Assembly: GCA_000316135.1 (NCBI GenBank)
Contig: JH993845.1
Location: 62,001 to 126,000 of the forward strand
Direction: 5' to 3'
Length of the DNA: 64,000 bases
DNA from: Trachipleistophora hominis
Taxonomy: Eukaryota; Microsporidia; Pleistophoridae
Shown: one piece after another, positions 34,373-43,440 of the stretch
Layout of the letters: the number at the start of each line of letters is the position of its first letter
Numbering within the stretch: position 1 is the first letter of the stretch
Position numbers and translations under genes: made by a program
Notes under the pieces: generated by a model
Told to the model about the DNA's origin: nothing
Databases searched by the model: none
The model's input: only the letters and a program-made list of their open reading frames with translations

Positions 34373-34737
34373 ATCATCTGTTTCTTTAGTTTCTATTCTC
34401 GTCTATTGTTTCTGTTAGCCCGTTTTTACTTGTTCAAAGGTATGAAGTGATATGAAGCAGGATTCTGGCCAAACATCACTAAATTGTTAACACGTGGCAA
34501 ATATATTTATATAGGAAACGTTTATAAATTAAACTATTTATCTACGAGCTTTGTTTTGTTCTGCCGCGCATCCCAATAGATAATACTTCTGTTCATCTTT
34601 AAATAGACCTCGTGCATTTTTCTAACAAAGACAGAACAGTTCTTTGTTCTGCAGCATTAATTTTAGTACAACCCGTGATAATAACATATTTTTTAAGAAA
34701 TTAAAGAGATCACCTGTTTTTAGATGTTCATAATAAA

Positions 34738-34838
34738 AGGGCCGATGGCCGTGGTTGGCCCAGCGGATCAGTGGAGTGTGTTGAGTTGGGTGAAATGTAT
34801 GAAGGTGATGATTAAATTAATTTTTAGTTGAAAAAACC
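34738..34838 (+). repeat. dispersed repeat copy with part of its GC-rich head
   Basis: GGGCCGATGGCCGTGGTTGG and CCCAGCGGATCAGTGGAGTG, followed by GAAGGTGATGATTAAATTAA and an A-rich end, match the family. The GC-rich palindromic GGCCxTGGTTGGCC part is retained. Confidence 0.65.
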
Positions 34839-36187
34839 TGTTTTTAATGAAGTAACGTTATATTTATTTAAAGTTAGGTTGCACAAGTTATCTCTATTTT
34901 ATACACAGGAATGATACTTTTATACAATATTTACACTCTACCACGCTAATATAACATATTTTAGTAGTTTAATTATGGTTAGCATCGTTAAGAGTGCGTC
35001 AAAGATGGTAAGGTTTGTACTTACTGAAGTATGTTTTTAGAAATTGATGAAGTTTAGGTCTTGGTGTTCGAAATCATTAGGTAAAACAACATAGGAATTT
35101 GATTCTTGGATACATTTAGTTATTTCTTAACATTCTGTATTTACACAATGTTTTATGAACTGTTAACTCGTCAACGTAGCAAAAACGTGGTTAGTTATTG
35201 AATTAAGAAGCATTACTTTCATATATAAGAGAATATTTGCATTTTTATGGTAGTTGAATTATTGTTTGACATCATTTTATAAATCGCAACCGTAATCTTT
35301 ATTTAGCTTGGTCTGACGTGTTTTACTTTTAGAACATGCTAAAAGATACAACAATTAATCTTTCTTCTATTAAAATAATTCGATAAACTTTGTTATTTGG
35401 TACATCGTTCTTCTGCAATGAGCTAGACTTTCGTTTTGATATATTTATTATTGATTTGTGCCATAATGATCATGTTTCTTTAGTAGTAGTGATATGCCGT
35501 TCATTCCTCGACTATAGTATACGAATAAACATTACTATTCTGTCATACAATACACTTTGAATCTTTCATTATAAGTTTCAAGCTTGTTCATGATCACATA
35601 CAACCTTTAATGTAATGTTTCTATGGTATATACCATAACAATCCAACATATAACACATTTTTGTAGTTTAAAACACGTATAAAACTATTTTTCATCCACA
35701 CAGGTTTACTGTAGGCAATTTAGACATTTTTTACTATTAATAGACATTAATTGGAGGGTTATCTCCGACCTGTTCTATCAGATAAAAATTATTGTATTCT
35801 GATGAGTTCTCGTTATACTGTAAGTACGTTACATAACGTATCGTCTAAAATTGATATTCTGCTGCAAACCAATTCAAATAACCAAGTATACTTTTAAAAG
35901 AATATTATTCATAAGTTGTATATACCGTACTACTGTAAAAATATCAGGCTCTGCCAAACCGTACTAAAAAATAATGAGCTAACGCAAAGACCCGCATTCG
36001 TGTACGATGCAAAAGAGTTACAGATATAAAGTTTTGTATGTTTCAGCCTAAAAGTATGCGTGTATTTAAAATAAGATTGAATGTCTGTCACCAACCATCG
36101 TCAAGCACTATAAACTGAATTCTCTCATTTTTTAACCTTTTTTTATCGCAAAAATAGCACGATAGAAAACATCCTCCATTTTTCTAC

Positions 36188-36300
36188 TTAAAGTTAATTT
36201 AATTATCATCTTATAGTATATAATCCGATTAAACACGCTCTTCTTGTCCGCTAGAACCGACCATGGCCACCAAGCCTTCATTTCATAGAAATTATCACCT
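36188..36300 (-). repeat. dispersed repeat copy
   Basis: In reverse orientation: TTAAAGTTAATTTAATTATC at the tail end, then ATTAAACACGCTCTTCTTGT, CCGCTAGAACCGACCATGGC and CACCAAGCC. It lies 77 bases upstream of the TFIIA start, and an oppositely oriented copy lies beyond the gene at 37124. Confidence 0.75.
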
Positions 36301-36371
36301 TATAACATAAAAACACCCTCCATTTAAAACATTTTGTCTCAAAATTCATAAATAAAAAAATAAAAAAGTAA

Positions 36372-36375
36372 CCCC
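36372..36375 (+). promoter_or_regulatory. CCCC start-proximal motif of the TFIIA gene
   Basis: GTAACCCCT directly precedes the ATG at 36377. Confidence 0.5.
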
Positions 36376-36376
36376 T

Positions 36377-36745
36377 ATGTCGATGTTTTTTGAAATGTCG
36401 CGAGTATACCGCGATATTGTAGAGGAAGTTGGAAGGATGCTAGAAAACGAGAGCGATGTTGATCTCAAGAAGATACACGATTTGAAAGTAATGTGGTTGA
36501 ATAATCTCACTGAGCGCATAGAAAATCATGGTGATGTTGTGCAGGAACCTATTGTGGAGAGCGCAAGCTGTTCGGACAGTGAGGACGACATAAAGGGGAA
36601 GAATACGCAAAATTTCATGATGTGCCTGTATGATAAGGTTACGAAGAGCAAGTACAAGTGGAGGGTGAATTTTAAGCAAGGATTTCTGAATATTGGAAAT
36701 TCTGATTATGCATTCTCGCTTGGTCAGGGTGATCTGGATTGGTAG
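36377..36745 (+). CDS. TOA1: transcription initiation factor TFIIA large subunit
   Basis: This 122-aa protein is a minimal TFIIA large subunit, which with the small subunit stabilises TBP on promoter DNA for RNA polymerase II. The N-terminal helical part, VYRDIVEEVGRML then LKKIHDLKVMWLNNL, matches the four-helix bundle half. A short acidic linker (CSDSEDDI) replaces the long variable spacer of other eukaryotes. The C-terminal beta-barrel half, FMMCLYDKVTKSKYKW and FLNIGNSDYAF ending GDLDW, matches the family's terminal signature. Yeast Toa1 is about 286 aa, so the linker has been almost wholly lost, as expected in microsporidia. The ATG follows CCCC by one base. It should act in the nucleus with the MED4-like protein at 60 kb. 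Confidence 0.94.
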   Translation: MSMFFEMSRVYRDIVEEVGRMLENESDVDLKKIHDLKVMWLNNLTERIENHGDVVQEPIVESASCSDSEDDIKGKNTQNFMMCLYDKVTKSKYKWRVNFKQGFLNIGNSDYAFSLGQGDLDW

Positions 36746-37368
36746 TAACGGTTATTATTTATACATTGTAAGACAGAATAAAGGATTCTTCATAAATGGA
36801 CGTAAGTGATAATATTCTTGCTTTTAACAGGGCCCGTATAATTTTTTAATCCGGTGACAATGACGTGCAAGTTTCACACTTGTGTATCCTTTAGAAATAT
36901 CCCTTTTTCCATGCTTAGAGATGAGAACGATTTTTTACAAATATAAAGCTTTTGATCGTGCTCTGAAAAAGGACGTCTCAGATTTAAAACAAGTTCTGCG
37001 GCGACCGCGGCGCCGATTATGTGCCTTCAAACACTCTGTAGCACGTAACACGGCATTTAATGCCAAGTATTGATCGTACTTGTTATGAATGACTGCCACT
37101 GTAAGTATTTACTAATTAGTAATCCCACCAGAAGAGCGTGTTTGATTAGGTGGTGTGTATAGAGGAGATAATCAAATTAACTTCTAATAAAAAAATCAAT
37201 AATCCCGATCTTTCCTGTTAATCGAGAATCTGTGCACTTAATTAAAAGTAATGATGGTAATACCAACAATATTTACGCCGGCAGAAACACGTTCTGTCTA
37301 ATTTGGGATCGCCAAAGCACAAACTATTTATTTACCAGGTTTTCAAGTTGAAGCTTTTTCCTATTTGG
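36746..37368. other. intergenic region with dispersed repeat copy
   Basis: No supported gene. A 63-codon frame near 36.9 kb starts only at GTG. A well-preserved dispersed repeat copy lies at 37124-37196. Confidence 0.5.
37124..37196 (+). repeat. dispersed repeat copy, A-tailed 3' end
   Basis: CCCACCAGAAGAGCGTG, TTTGATTAGGTGGTGTGTAT and GGAGATAATCAAATTAAC followed by an A-run match the copies at 7811 and 24236 closely. Confidence 0.8.
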
Positions 37369-37827
37369 TTATTTTAGAATGAGGAAAAGAGAAATTAAAA
37401 AACCAAACAGTGTTATAAGCTCTACAGCGCTCAAAGTACATATAAAGATTATATAGAAACCTTCTCTTTTCTCCAATGTCAGATAACTCCTCTTACACAC
37501 TTCGCCAAATGCCATTCCACTAAAATACGCGCTGCATCCGAACATCACACCCGCCCCAAAATGGCACATGCTCTCGTTGACAGTCATTTCCAGAGTAATC
37601 CTGTTAGCTATTAACGTGCACAGTATAAGTGCGTATACGAATATGGTTGAGCCCATAATAACCGCAATGTACGAATTTGTGGTGACTGATTTTTTATTGG
37701 CTAAGGGTATAGCGTGTATTGATGACTGTGCAATTGCTGAACAGGATGCATACGAGGACATTGCCATTAATACGATGGTGCCCAGCGCAGTTATTAAGTA
37801 TTTGTGCTCGTTAAGGTCTATTGGCAT
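37369..37827 (-). CDS. V-type ATPase proteolipid c subunit
   Basis: This 152-aa protein has four membrane helices and is a c-ring subunit of the vacuolar H+-ATPase. Helix 1 (LITALGTIVLMAMSSYASC), helix 2 (SYIAVIMGSTIFVYALILC), helix 3 (FGAGVMFGCSAYFSGMAFG) and helix 4 (CTLSAVELITLFGFLISLF) align with Vma3/Vma11. The proton-carrying Glu is present in helix 4, in AVELITLFG. The small Gly/Ala residues of helix packing are partly replaced, so it is divergent. The open frame runs 95 codons further upstream to 38112. I start at 37827 because this gives the normal family length and CCCC lies 17 bases before that ATG. The extra N-terminal part looks like antisense intergenic sequence. Vma3 and Vma11 cannot be told apart here. 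Confidence 0.82.
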   Translation of the reverse strand: MPIDLNEHKYLITALGTIVLMAMSSYASCSAIAQSSIHAIPLANKKSVTTNSYIAVIMGSTIFVYALILCTLIANRITLEMTVNESMCHFGAGVMFGCSAYFSGMAFGEVCKRSYLTLEKREGFYIIFICTLSAVELITLFGFLISLFLILK

Positions 37828-37844
37828 TTGAAAGAGATTCGTAA

Positions 37845-37848
37845 GGGG
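37845..37848 (-). promoter_or_regulatory. CCCC motif that supports the V-ATPase c start
   Basis: On the minus strand CCAACCCCTTACG lies 17 bases before the ATG at 37827 and inside the longer open frame. This argues that the frame's upstream 95 codons are not translated. Confidence 0.45.
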
Positions 37849-38904
37849 TTGGCGAATATTTTTGTGAATAAACATTTTATTTTTACGCAACAATGAAGTA
37901 TTGAACTGATTAATGGTTACCGGGAGAGTGTCTGTGTATGCTATGAGGAAGTAAAAGTAAATAAAGGCTCTTCTAGTTTTTAAAAAGTTGGTTAAACTAT
38001 AATAGCGCATTAAATTGGTGTATACATAAAGCCTATGAAAAAACAACAAATGTTCATGATAAACGTTTGGCCGCACTAATTTTTCTATTATTTCGGTAAA
38101 ATACTTGCTCAAGGAAAAAAGTATCTATAAAGTGAAGAAAAGCGCGAAAATACAATTAAAAGATTCTTTTGATAAAAATGCTTAGTATGAAATGCAATCA
38201 AAATCACGTAAAACAAGGTAAGCGTAGTAGTACCTAAAGAAGTGTTATTTTTGTTTATAGTATGGAAACTAAAAATAAATTCAATTTAATCTGATAGTGG
38301 AGGAACTAAAAGTTATAAAGTATAATTTTTTATAAATTATCATATTATAGTCATGTTTATTACGAAAAAATACTAAGTTAATGTTTTGCTCGGCTAAGTT
38401 TCGAATGTTATCTGGTATCAAATAATATGATTTTTCTGTTATAAATTACTCATAATTTATGTAAATATTACAGGATGTGAAATAAATTTTTAATATTGAG
38501 ACGGAATTATCGTCCTTTTTTCAAATGAACGTTTTATTCTTCTATTGTATAAATATTTTATGTTTTATTTTGCGTAAAGGATCCATGTACAAATAGTTAA
38601 CGAGTATTTACAATAATATTTCTGTCTATAATTAAAATATATTTTTAGCATTAAAACAATGCTCTCACGTTTACATTTATATTCCATGGCATTACCATGC
38701 TGTTCTATTCAGGTAATTATTGTGTTTGTAAAAATTGCCAATTTCAAAAAATATTGATGCTTACAAGCATGGAAATGTTGATTTAAGGAATATTCTATTA
38801 TAGGAAAGTTTTTAAAAGAATCACCTTGTGTAAATGCCTAATATCGAACATTTTTTTCTTGACTAAAAGAGTTTTATTTAAAAATCTGGTGACTGATCTT
38901 TCAT

Positions 38905-39510
38905 TTTATTATCATCAATAGCAACATATCTTTCCTACCTCCTCATTGTCAACAGCAAAAATAATAAATCCCTTTTCTGGCCCGCTAGGGCTTTAACCAT
39001 AGCCACCCACCTTCGGTTCATGGAAGTTCTGCACAGCTCACCCAACAAACACGTCCTACATGGTCAAAACCTGAGTTTTGTTTGGTGAACCATGGATGTA
39101 AGTCGAAGTATGTCGCATAACGCAACAGGGACTTCAGCAGTATGCTGACAACATATTGTCCATTCCCTTCCTAAGGGCGCCCCAAGCTATTTCCGCCTTG
39201 AGGTATACATCTTTAACACTCACACCTCGCACAAGGCCTCATACTTTGACCTTAGTATGAGGACTTTTTTCCATCTGCGGCTGTATATCTTACAGCCTAT
39301 CACCCACCTCCTTGCACGATACCGGCACGGTGGCCGGCCTAAGACCGCTGGCTATCCCGACGGATGTCCGGGGTGGACGGCTGAGAGAGCGAACCCTCCA
39401 CCCCATGCCGGAAAACTGGCAATCAACATTAGCCGCGCAGCGCGAATAACTGCGCATTTCCGCCCGGGACTACGTGGAGGTTGTTGTCACCTCAGGCAAA
39501 AATCATGAGC
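38905..39510 (-). repeat. longest dispersed repeat copy with GC-rich body
   Basis: The family core CTTTTCTGGCCCGCTAGGG then ACCATAGCC and CGGTTCATGG is at about 38973-39025, with a decayed tail to its left. To the right it continues into about 450 bases of clearly GC-rich DNA unlike anything else in the window, ending near the CTCAGGCAAAAATCATGAGC stretch. A perfect 9-bp hairpin (CCTCATACT/AGTATGAGG) is at 39237-39262. Read with the A-tail as 3' end, this is the least 5'-truncated copy. Confidence 0.6.
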
Positions 39511-39786
39511 TATCGTTGTCAAATCTAGTAAGAACACACATGCAAGTAAAGCCGAACAAGTTATTTCAATGTGTGCAAATTATTTGCCAGCTATAACATT
39601 TTTAGAGGTAACGAGAATTATACGTTTCAAATAAATTTTTTAACTAATGACCTATAAATATTTACTAATGGTTAACTTTTTCTATAAAATCGAACTATAT
39701 CCTGAAACACCGGATATATACTCAATTAATCCGGACTGAAACACGAATTTGATATAAATGGACTAAAATACTATAAAAAACACTTT

Positions 39787-40092
39787 ATGTACATTTTACC
39801 ACCTGTAAACACGAAAGAACGTGTTAAGTTGGACCTCGCTGGTCTTGAAATTATTTTTCATCATTGTAAAATTCATAAATTATTAAAAAACCCGAAAATG
39901 AGGAGATGGTTCGCAATGTTGAAAAGCTGCGCTGGCACCGAAAATTTCTTGATGGGAATGGTTAAATTGAGCAAGTATATAGAATTAAGGAGAATTCGGA
40001 TAAAAGAACTAGAAACGTATTATTTGTGGCATATATGGCTATATACTACGGCCAGAAACACTAAAAAACAGAAAAGAAGAATGTATTGCTAA
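39787..40092 (+). CDS. small hypothetical protein, 101 aa (doubtful)
   Basis: An ATG frame of 101 codons, basic and probably helical (KMRRWFAMLKSCAGTENFL, then KLSKYIELRRIRIKELETYY), ends KKQKRRMYC. It is slightly GC-richer than its flanks. There is no recognisable domain, signal peptide or CCC motif, and the length alone is within chance for this composition. It is included because its composition is protein-like. Confidence 0.3.
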   Translation: MYILPPVNTKERVKLDLAGLEIIFHHCKIHKLLKNPKMRRWFAMLKSCAGTENFLMGMVKLSKYIELRRIRIKELETYYLWHIWLYTTARNTKKQKRRMYC

Positions 40093-40257
40093 ACAACTTG
40101 CAAAATAAAAGGCATATCACTATCTACTTCAAATTGTAATTGCTTTTTTCGGGTATAAAATTATAGTATAAGAGAATGAACGCTTTCATATCAATATACA
40201 ACTTAGTAGTTTGGAATTTTTATAACAAAGCAGTTGCACTATCACGTTAAATGTAAT

Positions 40258-41235
40258 TTAATGAGTAGAACCGGCATTCGTAATTCCTAGCCTTGTATTA
40301 ATAATTTCTTTATGTATCATCGAGAACTGATTCACTATGTCCACATTCAACCGATGAATATCTTGGCAAAATGTTACAACATTTACCAAAGCTGTCACAT
40401 GTTGTGTAAAATTCGTATTGCAATCTTGTAAATAAGATGATTTCATCTTTGTATCAGTGTTTAACAGTGTTTTCAGATTTTTAAAATTTTGATGTAGTTT
40501 GTCAAATATATGTTTTAGAACAAGGAATAATTCAGGGCATCTTTTATAACCAGAAGGACCATTAACATAACTTTTTAAAGACTCTACAGTTATTGCCATT
40601 TGGTTAAAAGTATTACGCAAGGTTGAAAGCGATGAATCAAAATCATTATCACCATGTAGTTCTATGTTACTCGAACTTTGCAGGATTTTCGATATACATT
40701 CACCCAGGTTTCTTTGACACGTTTCTGCTGTGCATAATAAGGAGATTAACTCAGTATGCCTTTTTTTTAAAGTTTGTATGTTTTCTACTATTTTTTTTAG
40801 CTCTGAATTTGTATGTGCCCAGTTACCAGCATCCGGGTTTGTCACGTCCATTTGAGGGTAACAAGTAAGCGCGATAATCACGCTTTTCATTGCGTTCAAC
40901 AGTTTGGGCTTATTAAATCCCCACGTGAGGAATGATTCCTTACTGTAAAGAACCCCCAAAACCACAATTCCACTTGCTTGGCAGAGTAAGATCTCTGACA
41001 TTATTTCGTTTAGTATTACCTGTGTATCCGCAGGAATCTTTGAACGATATTCTTTGTCCAACAGCTGTTGAACTATTTCTTCTTTACCTCCAAAACAACC
41101 GGATTGCATATTCACATAATCATATGTATAATCGTTAGAAAATTCGGTAAAACCGACTTGTATCAAATTTTTACCTGTTTTTACACTTGCATCATGGCCT
41201 GTTGAGTTGCATAGGGACAAATTTGGAGAACTAGC
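40258..41235 (-). pseudogene. 3' part of a frameshifted secreted-family gene (helical domain)
   Basis: This open frame has no ATG near its beginning; the nominal first codon at 41220 is TTG, and the frame stays open upstream to the A9 run (plus strand) at 41236-41244. The protein is helical and Leu/Lys/Asn/Cys-rich, with segments such as KKIVENIQTLKKRHTELISL and VVTFCQDIHRLNVDIVNQF. No known domain was recognised. It appears to be the C-terminal domain of the gene whose first part is 41181-41963, displaced by one base at the T9 run (coding strand). Joined, the length (about 570 aa) matches the full-length gene at 53836-55548. A pattern of KLL...P-M...EL...I...L is shared with that protein's C-terminal half. 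Whether this is a true mutation or a sequencing error cannot be told. Confidence 0.7.
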
Positions 41236-41963
41236 AAAAAAAAATGAAAAACGTCTGTATTAGGCGTCTGTCTGTTTAAAACATAACTGTCAACATATAA
41301 AAAAGACTGTCTTGTTTCGGGTGGTTCTGGAAGAGGCCTATCTCCTATACTCAAAGCTCCTGGAAAAGTAACACGGCGATTCCGCTTATCGGATTCCAAT
41401 CTGATATGTTCTTTTTCGGGTAAAGTGCCACTGTTTTCAGAATTATGACGCCTGGAAAAAGAATCATCAGGCATTTGAAGCGCCGAACTTTCTGAATTTT
41501 GTCGTAAAATACCTTTTGTCACCGCTGGAGCATTCACATATAAAGCTGTTTGCTGAGATTCTGTGCTGCTAGCACTTGTCTCACTCATGTTAGTTCCAGT
41601 GCTATTAGTACTACCGGTACTACTTTGCCTCGTATATGTATCCCGGGCTTCTGTATTGCAATAATACAATGCATTTGAGACACCGTTGTGTTGACTTAAA
41701 CTAGTTGCTTTTACGTAACTCGTAGGTTTACGTTGGGCTACACCTTGACATGAACTCATATTGCTTGTTGATGCAGATGTTAACGAGGATTCATCAGTTT
41801 GAGGCTTATTTTTTTTATTCGGATTTCTCGTACTAGATCTCACCCAACGGAAATAGCTTTTAGTTGGTTTTTCAACACTTGACACGCTTGATCTATCGGT
41901 ATCCAAACTAGCAGCCGAAAAAATTTCATTCATAAATATAAGCGTCAAAAAAAGAATTTCCAT
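41181..41963 (-). CDS. secreted low-complexity protein, 5' part of a frameshifted gene
   Basis: The ATG at 41963 opens a 260-codon frame with a hydrophobic leader (MEILFLTLIFMNEIFSAAS) that looks like a cleavable signal peptide. The following 200 residues are Ser/Thr/Asn-rich and disordered in appearance. Short linear motifs recur: SYVKA (Tyr83), LYYCN (Tyr100/101), LYVNA (Tyr142), LYVDS (Tyr223), a RPLPEPP proline motif at 209-215, a RRVTF motif at 196-200, and RQNSESS with RRHNSENS. The last about 20 residues after the T9 run (plus-strand A9 at 41236-41244) are probably out of frame. I recognise no family. No CCC motif precedes the start. With 40258-41235 it most likely forms one gene encoding an exported protein. 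Confidence 0.75.
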   Translation of the reverse strand: MEILFLTLIFMNEIFSAASLDTDRSSVSSVEKPTKSYFRWVRSSTRNPNKKNKPQTDESSLTSASTSNMSSCQGVAQRKPTSYVKATSLSQHNGVSNALYYCNTEARDTYTRQSSTGSTNSTGTNMSETSASSTESQQTALYVNAPAVTKGILRQNSESSALQMPDDSFSRRHNSENSGTLPEKEHIRLESDKRNRRVTFPGALSIGDRPLPEPPETRQSFLYVDSYVLNRQTPNTDVFHFFLLVLQICPYATQQAMMQV

Positions 41964-43097
41964 ACCGATGATATTTGATTTTCTTATATATTTTCACTGC
42001 GACCAAATACGGAACTAAGCTACAAAATTGGAAGTAAAACCACTAAGGCAATACTCAAAATTTGCGTAGGAACATTTCTTTGTATGAATTAATACTTCTT
42101 GATATACTCTAATTATTCCTAAAAACGTAATTTAAGAAAACACCAGCATGGTGTTAGCTATTCGATACTTCCTATGACTACAGAAGTAAAAGACAATAAA
42201 ATCAGTTGTTAATTAAATTATTTATGGTATATTGATTTCATAGCGCTATTTAGATCATTAAATCACAAAATAGCGATCATCATTTACAGCTCTTCACATT
42301 TGACAGCATGTCTTCTGAATAAGAAAGCGATGGCGCTATATGGTAAATGACGAATTCGGAAGAACATGTTCATTGATGTATTGAACTTTTATCCAAAAAA
42401 TTAATGAATTTATACATGTTCCTGTTTCTTGAAATACAGTAAAAAGAAGTGTTTACATTCTCGTTTTTGTTTTAGAAAACAATCGTATATATTAACCATA
42501 CACATTTCTATGGTATTTTCTGCAAATTTTTTGGCATGAAGGCAAAAAAATTATACCGATGTGAGTTATTCATAGAAAGGAAAACATGTTTTCCACAACA
42601 AGATTCAGATTTTTGAACTAAGCAAAGAAAAATTTTTTCTTATATACCAAAAGCAATTGAATTAACACATAGATGTATTAAAATGTAAGAAGCGACTCAT
42701 ACCACATATAAGTGATAATCTATGCAGTTATATCAAAAAAACTCAAAATCTGATGAAACTGAATTTCTAACTTGACACGAGTCGTAATGTTTATAAAATA
42801 CCTGTAATTTATGATATAATATTAACAATGGCATTTTGGAATTATTATAAAATATGTACTCGAATAAACCGTTTATGATGAGGTGTATGTGGCAGAAAGA
42901 ACATAAAATTTGCGCATCATCCATAAATAATCATTTAAAAAGAAAAAAATTTGTCTTATTTAGAAATTAAATCTTGAAAAATTAAAATATTTTTGTTTGA
43001 TAGTGAAAAGTTGAAGGCGAACAAATCTATTCTTGGAAGGATTCGTTTGAAATTTAAAAAACGCTTGAAACAACATACATGATGTTTTAATACTCCT

Positions 43098-43440
43098 TTT
43101 TTAAAAATATGTTTGTTAACTGATTTCATTGCTTCAGTTCCCACTACTTTGCTAGCCCGCTATGATCGATCATGGCCACAAGCCCTTGGTTCATGGTGAA
43201 ATATGGCGTGCAAACTAATAACAACAGGGTAATATTCTGCAACTATAGCTATTACCTTGACATGCAAGTCATAGCTTGCGTGAAACCTCCCAGATGCACC
43301 CCGAGAAACTCTTCCTATCGGGATTTTGATTAAAAGATAATTCCCAGCGACCTATCAGGCAGCCAGGAAACCTTGTCCTATGTCCGGTTCATCGTTCATA
43401 TTTTTATAGGAGATTCTATGCGGTTAACATTTTTTTCCAG
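43098..43440 (-). repeat. dispersed repeat copy, about 340 bp
   Basis: In reverse orientation: T-run and AAATATGTTTGTTAACTGAT at the tail end, GCTAGCCCGCTATGATCGAT and CATGGCC in the core, CCCTTGGTTCATGGTG, then CATGCAAGTCATAGCTTGCG (from 43261). The last motif recurs at 50680 and 57262. It is one of the longer copies. Confidence 0.7.

Larger units (their letters stand above)
33950..36376. other. intergenic region of 2.4 kb with repeat copies
   Basis: No supported gene. It contains partial dispersed-repeat copies at 34308-34372 and 34738-34838 in opposite orientation and a clear copy at 36188-36300 just upstream of the TFIIA gene. Confidence 0.5.
37828..39786. other. intergenic region with long GC-rich repeat copy
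   Basis: The left part is AT-rich without a gene. From about 38905 to 39510 lies the longest and most GC-rich copy of the dispersed repeat. An 83-codon open frame inside it is not credible as a gene. Confidence 0.5.

Noticed and set aside
37828..38112. N-terminal 95 codons of the V-ATPase c open frame
   Set aside because: No similarity to the family, and a CCCC start motif lies inside this stretch before the next ATG.
39257..39508. 83-codon frame in the GC-rich repeat block
   Set aside because: It lies inside a dispersed repeat copy and is open only because stops are rare in GC-rich DNA.
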